Part shown: piece after piece, positions 8,214-17,830 of the stretch
How positions within the stretch are numbered: position 1 is the first letter of the stretch
Layout of the letters: every line of letters begins with the position of its first letter
NCBI RefSeq assembly: GCF_019599185.1
Contig: NZ_JAIEUL010000022.1
Span: forward strand, 1-60,764
Length of the DNA: 60,764 bases
From: Cryobacterium inferilacus
GTDB taxonomy: Bacteria > Actinomycetota > Actinomycetes > Actinomycetales > Microbacteriaceae
Reading direction: 5' to 3'
The notes under the pieces: model-generated
Database searches by the model: none
Told to the model about the DNA's origin: nothing
Seen by the model: only the letters and a program-made list of their open reading frames with translations
Position numbers and translations under genes: made by a program

Positions 8214-9743
8214 GTGAGTGAGATTGCGGGTGAATTGGCGCGGGTGCGCGATGCCTTCGACCGACCGACCCTGCGGCTGCTCGACCGCAAGTGGGCGCCG
8301 TTTGTGCTCGCCGTGTTCAAGTCCTCGTTCAGCCGTGACCGCCGCAGCGTGCAGGCCGACCGGCTGCACACCCAGGTGGATGCCTACCTGGCCGACCTCC
8401 GCTCCACCGGCGTCGACGTTCCCGGCCGCAACGGCCGGGCGCTCTGCGTGCAGTGGATGAACGACCAGTGGCTCTACCGCGAGACCGGCGATGACGACCA
8501 GGAGCAGTACTCGCTCACCTCGCACGCCCTCGAGGCGCTGCTGCTCGTCGACGGGCTCTCCCGTGATCGCGCCCTGATCAGCGAATCCCGGCTCACCACG
8601 ATCGTCGCCACCGTGCGCCACCGCGCCACCCAGGCGAACCCGGACCGCGACGAACGCATCCGCCGGCTCGACCTGGAGATGGCCGCGCTGGCCGCCGAGC
8701 GCGACCGGCTGGCCGCGGGCGGTGAGGTCGCGGCGGCGACCAACAACCAGATGCACGAGGGCTACGACAACCTCATCGACCTCATCACGCAACTGCCCAG
8801 CGACTTCAAACGGGTCGAGGAGTCGGTCGCCGGCATGCACCGGCAGATCGTGAACGACTTCCGTGGCGAGGAACGACCCATCAGCGAGGTCCTCGACGAG
8901 TACCTCTCCAAGACGGATGCGCTGATGTCGTCGACCGCCGAAGGGCGCGCGTTCGAGGGTGCCATCGTGCTGCTGCGCGACGAGGACCTGCTCGCCACGC
9001 TCAAGACCGACCTCGAGTCGATCCTGTTGCACCCGTTCGCCCTCGAGCTGAGTGCCGAGGAACGGCGCAGCTTCATGAGCACGGTCAGCCTGATCCGCAA
9101 AGGTGTGGATGACGTGCTCACCCAGCGCAACGGCCTCACCACCACGCTCCGCGAGCACATCGTCAACCACGACGTGGTCAAGGACCGCGAACTCGAGCGG
9201 CTGCTGCGGGAGATCAACAAGGAACTCGCCGTCTGGATGGAGACCGCGGGACCGCGATCCACCGTCACCGCCGAGTTGATGCCGGGCACCCTCGAGCTCG
9301 ACCACCTGCGCGAACGCTTCTACGACCCCGTGGCGCACATCGCGCCGCCGCCCCTCGACGACGTCTCGGCGTTCGCGCCGGAGCCGCAGAGCCTCGACGA
9401 CATGCGCACCCAGGGCGGCCCGCTGCTCGGCGAGCTGCGGGACGCCATCGTGACGGCGTTCAGTACCGAGGGCGCCGCATCCGTCGGTGACGCCTTCAAC
9501 AAGCTGGAGCCGGGCATGCGCCGCCCGGTGGAGATCCTCGGGCTCCTGCAACTCGCCACCCAGGTCGACGCCGTTGACGGCACCGGTCGCACCGATGCCG
9601 AGTCCGGCGCCCCGGCGACCGAGGCCTTCGACACCGTGCGGCCGGATGGCTCCTGCCGCACCTTCACGGTGCCGCGCATCACCCTGACCGACGCTGACAC
9701 CGCGGCCCTGGCCGCCCTGAACTATGGACCTGATCATGACTGA
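8214..9743 (+). CDS. jetA: JetA/MksF-like condensin subunit (DUF3375)
   Basis: A 509-residue protein matching the DUF3375 kleisin-like subunit of MksBEF/Wadjet condensins: an N-terminal winged-helix region ([16 protein letters not shown] at about 10-25), a long helical middle with a predicted coiled coil (residues about 140-190, [16 protein letters not shown]), and a conserved C-terminal helical domain. GTG 8214 (or GTG 8211) is chosen because AAGGGA lies 7-9 bases upstream; the longer frame upstream has no start signal. It is first of three overlapping genes jetA-jetB-jetC. In Wadjet systems this subunit closes the SMC ring and helps to recognise circular plasmid DNA. Confidence 0.85.
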   Translation: MSEIAGELARVRDAFDRPTLRLLDRKWAPFVLAVFKSSFSRDRRSVQADRLHTQVDAYLADLRSTGVDVPGRNGRALCVQWMNDQWLYRETGDDDQEQYSLTSHALEALLLVDGLSRDRALISESRLTTIVATVRHRATQANPDRDERIRRLDLEMAALAAERDRLAAGGEVAAATNNQMHEGYDNLIDLITQLPSDFKRVEESVAGMHRQIVNDFRGEERPISEVLDEYLSKTDALMSSTAEGRAFEGAIVLLRDEDLLATLKTDLESILLHPFALELSAEERRSFMSTVSLIRKGVDDVLTQRNGLTTTLREHIVNHDVVKDRELERLLREINKELAVWMETAGPRSTVTAELMPGTLELDHLRERFYDPVAHIAPPPLDDVSAFAPEPQSLDDMRTQGGPLLGELRDAIVTAFSTEGAASVGDAFNKLEPGMRRPVEILGLLQLATQVDAVDGTGRTDAESGAPATEAFDTVRPDGSCRTFTVPRITLTDADTAALAALNYGPDHD

Positions 9744-10548
9744 CGACGCGACCGACGAGACGATGACCGGGGCGGCCGCCGAGGCGCCGGACGAGACGAC
9801 CGACGCGGTGTCGGCCGAGGACGCCGCGCAGAGCTTCTCGCTGTTCGAGGGCGACGAGGGCGGCCTCACCGTGGAACAGCGCCGCACGCTGGTGCTGCTG
9901 CTCAAGCACCGCTACATCTCCGCGGCGTTGCAGCCCGCCGAGTGGCGCACCCTGCTCGCCTCGCAGCGGTTGCTGACCTCGCGCTTGAACGACCTCTTCC
10001 TCGACCTGCACGTCGACCTGCACTACGAGGTGGCCTTCAAACGCCAGGCCGTCGGCGAGGGCGGGGAGAAGTTCCCCACCCTGTTGCACGACGTGGCGTA
10101 CACCCGCGAGGAGACCATCCTGCTGGTGCTGCTGCGGCAGCGTTTCCGCAGCGAACGGGCCAACGGCGTGGACATCGTCATCGTCGACAGGGACAACCTC
10201 GTCGACAACGTCGCGCACTTCCGGCCAGAGCACGCCACCGACAGGTTCGGCGATGCCCGGCGAGCCACCGCGGCCGTGGACAGCCTGGCCAAGGCCAGGG
10301 TGTTGCTGAAGACCAGCGACCCGGACCGGTTCCGGATCTCCGCCGTGATCGAGGTGCTGTTGCCCATCGAGCGGCTCACCGAACTGTGGCAGTGGCTGGT
10401 GGACCAGAACGGCACAGAGCAGCCGGATGCCGCCGCCGCGGCCGTGCTGGACACCGCCGTTCTCGACAGCACCGCGCTCGACAGCCCCGTTCTCGACAGC
10501 ACCGTCCCCACCGCCCCTGCCGACCCCGCCCTGGAGGCAGCCTCATGA
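9724..10548 (+). CDS. jetB: JetB/MksE-like condensin subunit (DUF4194)
   Basis: A 274-residue protein matching DUF4194, the KITE/MksE-type winged-helix subunit. The conserved core runs from about residue 38 to 215 and includes [14 protein letters not shown], a YEVAFKRQA strand and the helix [15 protein letters not shown]. The C-terminal 50 residues are low-complexity ([14 protein letters not shown]). ATG 9724 overlaps the end of jetA by 20 bases; an in-frame ATG at 9736 is the alternative. It overlaps the next gene by ATGA, so translation is coupled. Partners are JetA and JetC. Confidence 0.85.
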   Translation: MDLIMTDDATDETMTGAAAEAPDETTDAVSAEDAAQSFSLFEGDEGGLTVEQRRTLVLLLKHRYISAALQPAEWRTLLASQRLLTSRLNDLFLDLHVDLHYEVAFKRQAVGEGGEKFPTLLHDVAYTREETILLVLLRQRFRSERANGVDIVIVDRDNLVDNVAHFRPEHATDRFGDARRATAAVDSLAKARVLLKTSDPDRFRISAVIEVLLPIERLTELWQWLVDQNGTEQPDAAAAAVLDTAVLDSTALDSPVLDSTVPTAPADPALEAAS

Positions 10549-13500
10549 CCGATTCCCCGCTCTTCCACATGGACGGCGCCACCGAGGGCACCACCCAGTG
10601 GCGTGCGGAGTCCTTCCAGATGGTCAACTGGGGTGGCTTCCAGGGCCACCACAGCGTCGACTTCGCCACCTCAGCCACCCTGGTCTCCGGCGCATCCGGT
10701 ACCGGTAAGTCCAGCCTGCTCGACGCCTACCTGGCGCTGATGATGCCCTCGGACACCCCGTTCAACGGCGCCTCCAACGACGCCGGGTCCGGTCGGGCCC
10801 GTAGCGTCGACCAGCGCAACCTGATGACGTACCTGCGCGGCAAGACCGACTCCACCCGCGAGGCCGACACCGGGGCGATGCACGACCAGGTGCTGCGCGG
10901 CGCCGACTCGGCCACCTGGGGCGCCGTGGCGATGACCTTCATCGACGACAACCAGCGCCGTTTCACCGTGCTGCGGGCGTACTTCGTGCCGCGGGGAGCC
11001 ACGAAGTTCGCCGATGTGACCATGAAGATGGCCACCCGCGACGGTGTGCTCGACCTGCGCGAACTCGCCGACGTCACCGAGGCCCGCTTCGACAAGCGTG
11101 CCCTGAAGAACCGGTTCAGCGACCTCGACGTGTTCGACACCTACGCGGCGTTCTCGCAGACGCTCTACACCCGGCTCGGCATCGGCGCCAACGGCGAGGG
11201 CGGCAAGGCGTTGCGCCTGCTCGCGCGCATCCAGGCCGGTCAGCAGGTGAAGACCGTGGACGGCCTCTACAAGTCGATGGTGCTCGAGGAACCCTCCACC
11301 TACGCCGCGGCCGACAAGGCCGTCGACCACTTCGAAGACCTCGAGCGCTCCTACGGAGCCATGGTCACCGAGGCGCAGAAGGCCAAGGTGCTGGAACGCC
11401 TGCCGGAGCTGTACCGTGACTACGAGAACGCCACCGCCAAGGCCGACCTGATCGACCGGTTCGGTGTGCACCAGGGCGGCGACACCCCGTTCGTGCTCTG
11501 GCAGCTGCTCACCGAGCACGGCCTGCTCGATGCCGCGGCGGACACCAACCGGATCAACCGGCGGGAGAACCAGGCCGCTTTCACCTCGGCCAGGGATGCC
11601 GAAACCGCGCTGAAGGGCCGGGTCGCCGACCTGCAGCACCAGCAGCGTGACAACGGCGGCGACGTGCTCGCCGGCCTGCAGAACGAGCTCGATGTGCTCG
11701 CCGCCAAGCGTGACGACGTGGCCGCCGAGCGGGCCAGGTTCGACGACCGGATCGGTCTGCGCGATGCCGACGGAACCGCCGTCATCGACGCCGACGCCAT
11801 CGACTCGGCCGACAGCTTCGCCGCCGCGCAACTGGCCGCTGAGGCCTTCGTCGCCGGTTTCGCCGCTACCGAGCAGGAGCTCGACCTGGAGCGGGTGGCG
11901 CTGCAGCGCACCGCATACCCGATCGAGGAGAAGATCCGCACCCTCAAGCAGGAGCACGGATTCCTCAGGGGCCGGGCCAGCCTGGTACCGCAGCACCTGC
12001 ACAACGCCAGGCTGATGATCGCCGAGGCCGCGGGCATTCCCGCCGAGGAGCTGCCCTTCGTGGCCGAGCTCATCGACATCGCACCGGGGGAGGACGCCTG
12101 GCGGCAGGCCGCCGAGGTCACCCTGGCGTCGGTGGTGCGCGTGATGCTGGTCGACGAGACGCGCCTGCGGGCCCTCGGCGAGGCCATCGACCCGCTGCAC
12201 ATCCCGGTGCGCATCCACTTCGAGGGTGTCGCGTTGCACCCGCACCAGAAGGTGCACCCCGACCCGCGCTACGTCTCGGGCAAGCTGGTCTTCAAGGACT
12301 CGCCGTTCAGCCGCTGGGTGCAGGATCGCGCCCAGTCGCCGTCGATCGACGCGCTCTGCGTGGCCGGTGCGGAGGACCTCGCCGGCGACGGCGCCAGGGT
12401 CACCCAGGCCGGGCAGACCCGCAACGGCAAGCGCGGCTCGCACGGGTGGAACAAGGACCAGCGCTCCATCATCGGCTTCTCCAGCGGAGTGCGCCTGGCC
12501 GAGATCGACGACGAGCTGGCCGCGCTCAGGGCCTCCGCCGACTCGCTCGCGCAGAGGGCATCCGCCAAGGCCGGACAGATCATCGCGCTACGCAGGCAGA
12601 AGGATGCGCACCAGCACGTGATCGACACGGTCTGGGCCAGCATCGATGTTGCGGCCGCCCAGGCCCGGATCGGCGACAAGGAGGCCGAACGGGAACGCCT
12701 GCTCGCCACCAGCGACGTGCTGCGCGGCCTCAAGGACGAAGAGGCACGCCTGACGGCGGAGCTGGAAGCCGCCCAGAAGCACAAGCACGAGACCGAACGG
12801 GCCGGGGCCGTGCTCGCGGACGAACACGCCGCGATCGTGGACCGGCAGGACGCGGTGAACGACGCCCTCGAGCGCATCCAGGCCGATGACAGCGTGAGTC
12901 TGACCGAGGAACACTCGGCCCTGTTGAACGCCCAGTTCGCCGCCGTCGGCGACAGCACCGACCTGGCCACCTTCGCGAGCGGGCTCAAGCGGCTGCGGGA
13001 ACGCCTCATCGAGCAGTCCAGCCAAGACCGCGAGACCGCGCGCAGCGCCAGGAACACCCTGATCGGCATCTTCGAAACCTTCCAGAGCCGCTGGCCTGAC
13101 CCCAACATCGGTGTCGGCATGGAGTCGTACTCCAGTTACAACGACATCCTCGACGCTGTGTACACCCTCGGCCTGTTCGAGCGTCGGCAGGAGTGGAAAC
13201 GCCGGTTGTCGTCGTGGAGCGGGCAGGACCTCGTTCCGCTCGTCGGCGCGTTCACCACCTCGATCGAGGAGATCGAGGACCGGTTGCGACCGATCAACGA
13301 CATCCTGCGCACCCTGCCGTTCGGGGCGGGGCGGGACCGGCTGCAGATCTCCCTGCGCCGGCTGCACCGCGACGACTCCACGGCCTTCCGCAAGGAGCTC
13401 AAGCTGCTCTCCTCCGGCACGACCGAAGAGTTCACCGACGAGCAGACCGAGGACAGGTTCAGGCGGCTGCAGGCGTTCATGAACCTCATTCGACGACCGG

Positions 13501-13958
13501 ATGACGCGGGCACGATCGATTCCGACCGGGACCTGCTGCTGGATGTGCGCCGGCACGTGGAGATCACGGCCGTGCGCACCACCCCTGACGGTGTGGAGGT
13601 CAGCACGTACTCCTCGCTCGGCGGGAAGAGTGGTGGCGAGTCGCAGGAGCTGGTGGCGTTCGTCGTCGGTGCGGCCCTGCGCTTCCAGCTCGGCGACGAG
13701 AGCCGCACCCGGCCCCGCTTCGCCCCGGTTTTCCTCGACGAGGGGTTCGTGAAGTCGGACTCCGAGTTCGCCGGCCGGGCCGTCGCGGCCTGGAAGGGCC
13801 TGGGCTTCCAGCTGATCGTGGGATCACCGCTGGACAAGGTCACCGCCCTCGAGCCGCACATGGACCTGGTGCTCTCGGTGACCAAGAACACCGGCACAGG
13901 GTTCTCCTACATCACCCCGCTCGCCTCGCCGGCGGCCGAGGAGGGCGAAGCCGCCTGA
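10545..13958 (+). CDS. jetC: JetC/MksB-like SMC ATPase of a condensin operon
   Basis: A 1137-residue SMC/MukB-like ATPase. Walker [10 protein letters not shown] lies at residues 49-57, long alpha-helical coiled-coil arms fill residues about 280-870, and the C-terminal head carries the signature region [11 protein letters not shown] (about 1025) and Walker [10 protein letters not shown] (about 1062). The protein loads on and extrudes DNA together with JetA and JetB. ATG 10545 overlaps the jetB stop as ATGA. In Wadjet operons the next gene is jetD, the TOPRIM nuclease that cuts the plasmid; here no jetD follows, and the next frame is a damaged membrane protein on the opposite strand. Confidence 0.87.
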   Translation: MTDSPLFHMDGATEGTTQWRAESFQMVNWGGFQGHHSVDFATSATLVSGASGTGKSSLLDAYLALMMPSDTPFNGASNDAGSGRARSVDQRNLMTYLRGKTDSTREADTGAMHDQVLRGADSATWGAVAMTFIDDNQRRFTVLRAYFVPRGATKFADVTMKMATRDGVLDLRELADVTEARFDKRALKNRFSDLDVFDTYAAFSQTLYTRLGIGANGEGGKALRLLARIQAGQQVKTVDGLYKSMVLEEPSTYAAADKAVDHFEDLERSYGAMVTEAQKAKVLERLPELYRDYENATAKADLIDRFGVHQGGDTPFVLWQLLTEHGLLDAAADTNRINRRENQAAFTSARDAETALKGRVADLQHQQRDNGGDVLAGLQNELDVLAAKRDDVAAERARFDDRIGLRDADGTAVIDADAIDSADSFAAAQLAAEAFVAGFAATEQELDLERVALQRTAYPIEEKIRTLKQEHGFLRGRASLVPQHLHNARLMIAEAAGIPAEELPFVAELIDIAPGEDAWRQAAEVTLASVVRVMLVDETRLRALGEAIDPLHIPVRIHFEGVALHPHQKVHPDPRYVSGKLVFKDSPFSRWVQDRAQSPSIDALCVAGAEDLAGDGARVTQAGQTRNGKRGSHGWNKDQRSIIGFSSGVRLAEIDDELAALRASADSLAQRASAKAGQIIALRRQKDAHQHVIDTVWASIDVAAAQARIGDKEAERERLLATSDVLRGLKDEEARLTAELEAAQKHKHETERAGAVLADEHAAIVDRQDAVNDALERIQADDSVSLTEEHSALLNAQFAAVGDSTDLATFASGLKRLRERLIEQSSQDRETARSARNTLIGIFETFQSRWPDPNIGVGMESYSSYNDILDAVYTLGLFERRQEWKRRLSSWSGQDLVPLVGAFTTSIEEIEDRLRPINDILRTLPFGAGRDRLQISLRRLHRDDSTAFRKELKLLSSGTTEEFTDEQTEDRFRRLQAFMNLIRRPDDAGTIDSDRDLLLDVRRHVEITAVRTTPDGVEVSTYSSLGGKSGGESQELVAFVVGAALRFQLGDESRTRPRFAPVFLDEGFVKSDSEFAGRAVAAWKGLGFQLIVGSPLDKVTALEPHMDLVLSVTKNTGTGFSYITPLASPAAEEGEAA

Positions 13959-13977
13959 CGCCCCTGGGGGCGGTCAG
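13955..13977. terminator. Hairpin between convergent genes after jetC
   Basis: CTGACGCCCC pairs with GGGGGCGGTCAG (one bulge) directly at the jetC stop codon, followed by a second small stem CCGCC-ttcg-CGGCGG. The facing gene ends at 14007, so this may terminate both directions. No U tract. Confidence 0.45.
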
Positions 13978-14006
13978 GGCGCGCACCGCCTTCGCGGCGG
14001 CGATGG

Positions 14007-14381
14007 CTAGGTGCGCGCCAGCGCCGGCAGGAACCACATGATCGCCGCGACGGTGAGGGCCGCCGCCACGCCGGTCAGGACGATGTGCGGAATCCGCAGC
14101 CAGAGCGACCGGGCGGGAATCACGAGCAGGTACGCGAGTGAGGTGAGGAAGATCCCGGTGGCAGCGGCAGGGACCAGTCAGATGCCCCCGACCAAGATCG
14201 CTTGGAACGGCGCGGCCGGTCGGGTGACCGAGTCGCCGTTCGCTTCGACGAACGCGGCGATGCCGGCGATGGCCGCGACCGCCAGGACCGCAATGATCAT
14301 GACGCCCGGGACCGCGTGCACCCAACGGCGGCTTCGTTGCGACGGTGCAGCGGCGGGTGCTGGTGCGGGCTGATAGGTCAT
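14007..14381 (-). pseudogene. Small membrane protein interrupted by an in-frame TGA
   Basis: From ATG 14381 the frame encodes a 67-residue peptide with one membrane helix (VMIIAVLAVAAIAGIAAFVE) and reaches TGA at 14178-14180. The same frame stays open for 56 more codons with two further membrane helices (IFLTSLAYLLVIPARSLWL and VLTGVAAALTVAAIMWFL) and ends at TAG 14007. The whole reads as one three-helix membrane protein of about 124 residues split by a nonsense codon. The -10 TAGCCT 8 bases before the start is intact. It could be a recent pseudogene, a sequencing error, or a truncated gene still expressed; no selenocysteine element is apparent. Confidence 0.7.
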
Positions 14382-14389
14382 GGTTCCTC

Positions 14390-14395
14390 AGGCTA
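14390..14395 (-). promoter_or_regulatory. -10 box of the interrupted membrane gene
   Basis: TAGCCT on the minus strand ends 8 bases before ATG 14381; leaderless pattern. Confidence 0.5.
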
Positions 14396-14471
14396 GCGGC
14401 ACTGCAGACGATCTGACGGACCACTTTCGGTGCGTGCAGTCCGGCTTGGCGTCGTCACACGCGGGTGCCGC

Positions 14472-16076
14472 TCAGTGCTGGTCGGGCGGGTGCTGCTCGA
14501 GGGCGGCATGGCTTTTGCCGTGCAGTCGGATGAGGGTTTGGCCGGGATCGACCGCGGCCGGGGGTCTGAGCCAGTAGGTGCCGTGGTTCTCGAAGATCTG
14601 CCAGCCCTGGTTGTGCAGCAGCAGGTGGTGTGGTGGGCAGAGCAGGATGCCCGAGCGGATGTCGGTGCTGCCGTGGTCGCGCAGCCATTGGTCGAGGTGG
14701 TGGGCTTCGGTGCGGGAGGGGGGTTTGTCGCACTCGCCCCACATGCAGCCGCCGTCGCGGGCGGCCAGGGCGAGTCGTTGGGCCTGGCTGAAGATACGTT
14801 CTTCCCGCCCGAGATTCAACGGTTGGCCGTCGGTGTCGAAGCTGACCTCGACGGTGCCGCTGGTGCAGATGATCCGGTCGATGGTCTCTTGGGAGACCGG
14901 GGTCGGGTTGCCTTCGATGAAGCCGTGGCCGGTGCCGTCGGGGATCGCGACCAGGGCCGCGGTCGGATCGGGCTCTGCGGCCGGGCCCGTGGGTGCGGCC
15001 GGTGCGTGCGGGGCCGCGGTGGTCAGGATGCGGACGGCGGGGGTGCGGCCGCCGAGCATCCGATCCGGGTTGACGGTGCTGCCGGCCTTGAGCAGTTCGA
15101 GGAAGCCGTCGGCGGTGAGTTGGTCGGTGCTGCGCGGGTCGTCCTGCACGGCTTTGGCCCAGGCGGCCCGGTCGGGGTCGACGAAGCGCACGCCGCCGCG
15201 GCGGGGGCCGGTGAGGCTGTCGTAGACATCCAGGATGTATTGGCCCTGTTCCGGCGGGAACAGGCCGTGCACGTGGACCTGGCCGGTATCGATTCTCCAG
15301 ACCCGCAGGTAGCGGTCGTCCCAGGCCTTCTTCTCCCGCACGGCGATGCCGGCCTCGTCGAGGCTGTCCCGCATCCGGCGCGCCCGCTTGAGCAGCTCGT
15401 CCACGGTCAGCCGGGTGGCCTCGTGCACCAGGGTGTGCACGGCGTCGGCGAGCTTCTCGGCGGTGACGACGGCGTCGATGTCACCGAGCCCGGTGCGGAT
15501 CGCGTGCGCGGCGGCAACGGAGAGGGTGCCGGTGGCGGCGGCACGGGAGATCGGCGCGTACCAGGGCAGGGCGGCGGGCTCCGCGTCGATGGTGGTCTGG
15601 TCGAAGAGGCCGGGTGGCGCGCCCGCTTCGCCCGGGTCGTCGGTCCCGTCGAGCACCCGCCGCGCCTGCTCTTCCGCGGCCGCATCGGCCGCTTCGGTGT
15701 CGGCGAGCATCCGGCCCACATCCACGAGCTTGCGGGCGTCGTGTCGGGTGGAGCCGGTGAAGTTCTGGATCAGCTCGGCGGGGGAGAGGAAGCCCTGCTG
15801 GGCCGCGAGGCCCTGCTGACCGAGCTCGGGTCGGGACCGGTGCGCGAGGGTTTTCGCCAGCCACGCCTTGCGGGTTTCGACCAGCTGGCTCAGCCGGGCC
15901 AGGTCCCGCTGACCGGCGAGCAGCTCCGCATCCGTCAGGGCGTCGTAGTCGGTGCTGCAGGCCCCCAACCGCTCGACCGGCACCACCGCGGCGGCCAGTG
16001 AACCGGCCAGCGAATCGGCGGCCAGGGCCGGTTTCGGCGGGGTGTCGGGGGCGGATACAGCTGCGATGCTGGGCAT
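14472..16076 (-). CDS. HNH endonuclease, DUF222 / 13E12 repeat family
   Basis: A 534-residue protein. The N-terminal DUF222 domain spans about residues 30-330 (LARLSQLVETRKAWLAK, the NFTGSTRHDARKLVDVG block). The C-terminal HNH nuclease (residues about 425-500) shows CMWGECDKPPSRTEAHHLDQ and LLCPPHHLLLHNQGW with the paired cysteines and catalytic histidines in place. A proline/alanine-rich linker lies between. The family is multi-copy in actinobacteria and resembles intron or phage HNH nucleases; its biological role is not settled. ATG 16076 has TATTCT 6 bases upstream, a leaderless promoter. Full length for the family. Confidence 0.9.
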   Translation of the reverse strand: MPSIAAVSAPDTPPKPALAADSLAGSLAAAVVPVERLGACSTDYDALTDAELLAGQRDLARLSQLVETRKAWLAKTLAHRSRPELGQQGLAAQQGFLSPAELIQNFTGSTRHDARKLVDVGRMLADTEAADAAAEEQARRVLDGTDDPGEAGAPPGLFDQTTIDAEPAALPWYAPISRAAATGTLSVAAAHAIRTGLGDIDAVVTAEKLADAVHTLVHEATRLTVDELLKRARRMRDSLDEAGIAVREKKAWDDRYLRVWRIDTGQVHVHGLFPPEQGQYILDVYDSLTGPRRGGVRFVDPDRAAWAKAVQDDPRSTDQLTADGFLELLKAGSTVNPDRMLGGRTPAVRILTTAAPHAPAAPTGPAAEPDPTAALVAIPDGTGHGFIEGNPTPVSQETIDRIICTSGTVEVSFDTDGQPLNLGREERIFSQAQRLALAARDGGCMWGECDKPPSRTEAHHLDQWLRDHGSTDIRSGILLCPPHHLLLHNQGWQIFENHGTYWLRPPAAVDPGQTLIRLHGKSHAALEQHPPDQH

Positions 16077-16082
16077 GTAGTG

Positions 16083-16088
16083 AGAATA
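16083..16088 (-). promoter_or_regulatory. -10 box of leaderless promoter, HNH gene
   Basis: TATTCT on the minus strand ends 6 bases before ATG 16076. Confidence 0.6.
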
Positions 16089-16295
16089 GCTCAGTATCGA
16101 AGTCTTGTGTTGTGAAAATCCGGGTTGTGGAGAACTTTTTTCGGCCGTGCCGCGGGGGAATCGAGGGTGGTCTTCCCGACCGCTCGGGTGTTCAATCGAC
16201 GAGGTCGACGATGCCCGGCTGGGCTAGACAGCCGCGAACCTGACCGAGCGCAGTATCCACGGCACGTGCCTCACCCCGACAGTCTGGAGACCTTC

Positions 16296-17265
16296 ATGAG
16301 GGCCATCGTTCAGGACCGCTATGGCTCGGCCGACGTGCTGCACCCCGCCGAGATCGAGACGCCCGCCGTGGGCGACGACGATGTGCTCGTCAGGGTCGTG
16401 GCGGCGAGCCTGCACGTGGGGGACTGGCACCTGATGACCGGTGAGCCCTACCTCGTACGGGCCGCGGTGGGGCTTCGCGCCCCGAAGACCCGGGTGCGGG
16501 GTATGGATGTCGCCGGTCGGGTCGAGGCCGTCGGCATCGACGTCACCCGATTTCGGCCCGGCGACGAGGTCTTCGGCGTCGGCGAGGGATCCCTGGCCGA
16601 GTTCACCATCGCCGGCGCCGACAAGCTCGAACCCAAACCGGCGGCGCTGAACTTCGAGCAGGCCGCGGCGGTGCCCACCTCGGCCGTCACGGCGTTGCAG
16701 GCCCTGGCCCCGTTGCGGGCCGCCGGCCCGGGGCAGCGGGTGCTCGTGATCGGGGCCTCAGGAGCGGTCGGCGGCTACGCCGTGCAGATCGCCCACGGCT
16801 CTGGCGCGCACGTGACCGGGGTCGCGAGCGCCGCCAAGCTCGACTACGTGCTGTCGCTGGGGGCGGATGCGGCGGTGGACTACACCCGCGGCGACATCAC
16901 CCGCTCTGGCGAGCGATACGACCTCGTGCTCGACACCGGCGGCAACCGGTCGGTGTCGTCGCTACGCCGGCTCCTGGCCCGCCGCGGCACCCTGGTGATC
17001 ATCGGCGGGGATGGCGGCGGCCGGGTGACCGGCGGGTTCGAGCGATCCCTCCTGGCCCTGTTGCTGTCGCCGTTCGTGCCGCAGAAACTCACCGGCCTGG
17101 TCTCGACCGTGCGCCAGGAAGACCTGCACACCCTGGCCGGTCTGCTCGACACGGGTGCGATCCGGCCCGTCATCGACCGGGTCTACCCCCCTCGACGAGG
17201 CGGCGACGGCCATGCGCCGGCTCACCGACGGCAGCCTCAGGGGCAAGGTCGTCATCACGGTGTAG
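16296..17265 (+). pseudogene. NAD(P)-dependent alcohol dehydrogenase / quinone reductase with 3' frameshift
   Basis: ATG 16296 has TCTGGAGA about 6 bases upstream. The frame encodes an MDR-superfamily reductase: GroES-like N-terminal domain (residues 1-125), then a Rossmann fold with GASGAVGGYAVQIAHGSGA near 152. No zinc-binding cysteines are seen, as in quinone-reductase-type members. At residue about 298 the frame enters a run of six C (17186-17191). Removing one C restores the expected ending YPLDEAATAMRRLTDGSLRG KVVITV and a stop at 17263-17265; as written the protein runs on into unrelated sequence to 17525. This is either a recent +1 frameshift or a homopolymer sequencing error. Intact length would be 322 residues. 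Confidence 0.85.
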
Positions 17266-17297
17266 CCGCCCCGGCCGCCCCACCCCGGCCGATCGGC

Positions 17298-17795
17298 TCA
17301 GATCGGCTCGAGCCGCGTTCGCACCAGCTCGGCGGCCCGACGCGGCCCGGCACCGGGCTCCGTCGCCCAGCGACCGATCACCGCCAGGGCACGCCCGCGG
17401 GCACCGGCGGGCAGCGCCGTGATCAGGGGCGCCACCACATCCGTCGCCAGCGGATCGATGAGTGCGGGCACCCCGGCCTGGCGCAGGAAACCCTCGATGC
17501 GGGTGAGGTCGGAGGCGCGCAGTAGGCGCACGTGGGTCTGCAGCAGCACGATGGCCGCGAGGCGGCGCTCGAAGACCGGCTCCGCCCACAGCTCGCTGCT
17601 GAGCAGCGTGATCTCGTCGTGGCAGAGCCCCGGGTAGCGGCGGCCGGCGTCCCGGATGGTGCCGCGCACGGCCCCGACGGAGGCCCCGTAGAAGACGAGC
17701 CCGGTGCCGCCCACGCGGTGCAGGTCGGCCTCCGCCCGTTCCCAGGTGCTCTCGTTCTGCAGGGTGGCGTCCACGAACTCGCCGGCTGCACTCAT
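17298..17795 (-). CDS. DNA alkylation repair (AlkD-like) HEAT-repeat protein, short form
   Basis: A 165-residue protein resembling the N-terminal part of AlkD-type DNA glycosylases: FYGASVGAVRGTIRDAG (residues 34-50), LSSELWAEPVFERRLAAIVLL (65-85) and a DPLATDVVAPLI block. Typical AlkD proteins have 220-240 residues and six HEAT repeats; this one lacks about a quarter of the C-terminus, including the last repeats. GGGGAG precedes ATG 17795. It is convergent with the frameshifted dehydrogenase, 32 bases apart. Base-excision activity is therefore uncertain. Confidence 0.65.
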   Translation of the reverse strand: MSAAGEFVDATLQNESTWERAEADLHRVGGTGLVFYGASVGAVRGTIRDAGRRYPGLCHDEITLLSSELWAEPVFERRLAAIVLLQTHVRLLRASDLTRIEGFLRQAGVPALIDPLATDVVAPLITALPAGARGRALAVIGRWATEPGAGPRRAAELVRTRLEPI

Positions 17796-17830
17796 CTCCC
17801 CATTCTCGCCGATCTGCGAGGCTGGTCGGC

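Noticed and set aside
14178..14180. In-frame TGA as a selenocysteine codon
   Set aside because: No stem-loop of SECIS type is evident downstream, the protein is not a redox family, and no selenocysteine machinery is seen in the window.
13959..14471. Search for a jetD remnant after jetC
   Set aside because: All six frames were read; only the membrane pseudogene on the minus strand gives protein-like sequence, with no similarity to a TOPRIM nuclease.
14430..16001. 523-codon plus-strand frame over the HNH gene
   Set aside because: The minus-strand protein has full DUF222 and HNH motifs; the plus frame has only Gly/Val-rich composition.
16125..16295. Upstream in-frame extension of the dehydrogenase
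   Set aside because: The 57 extra residues are Arg/Pro-rich and precede the proper ribosome-binding site; the family starts at MRAIVQ.
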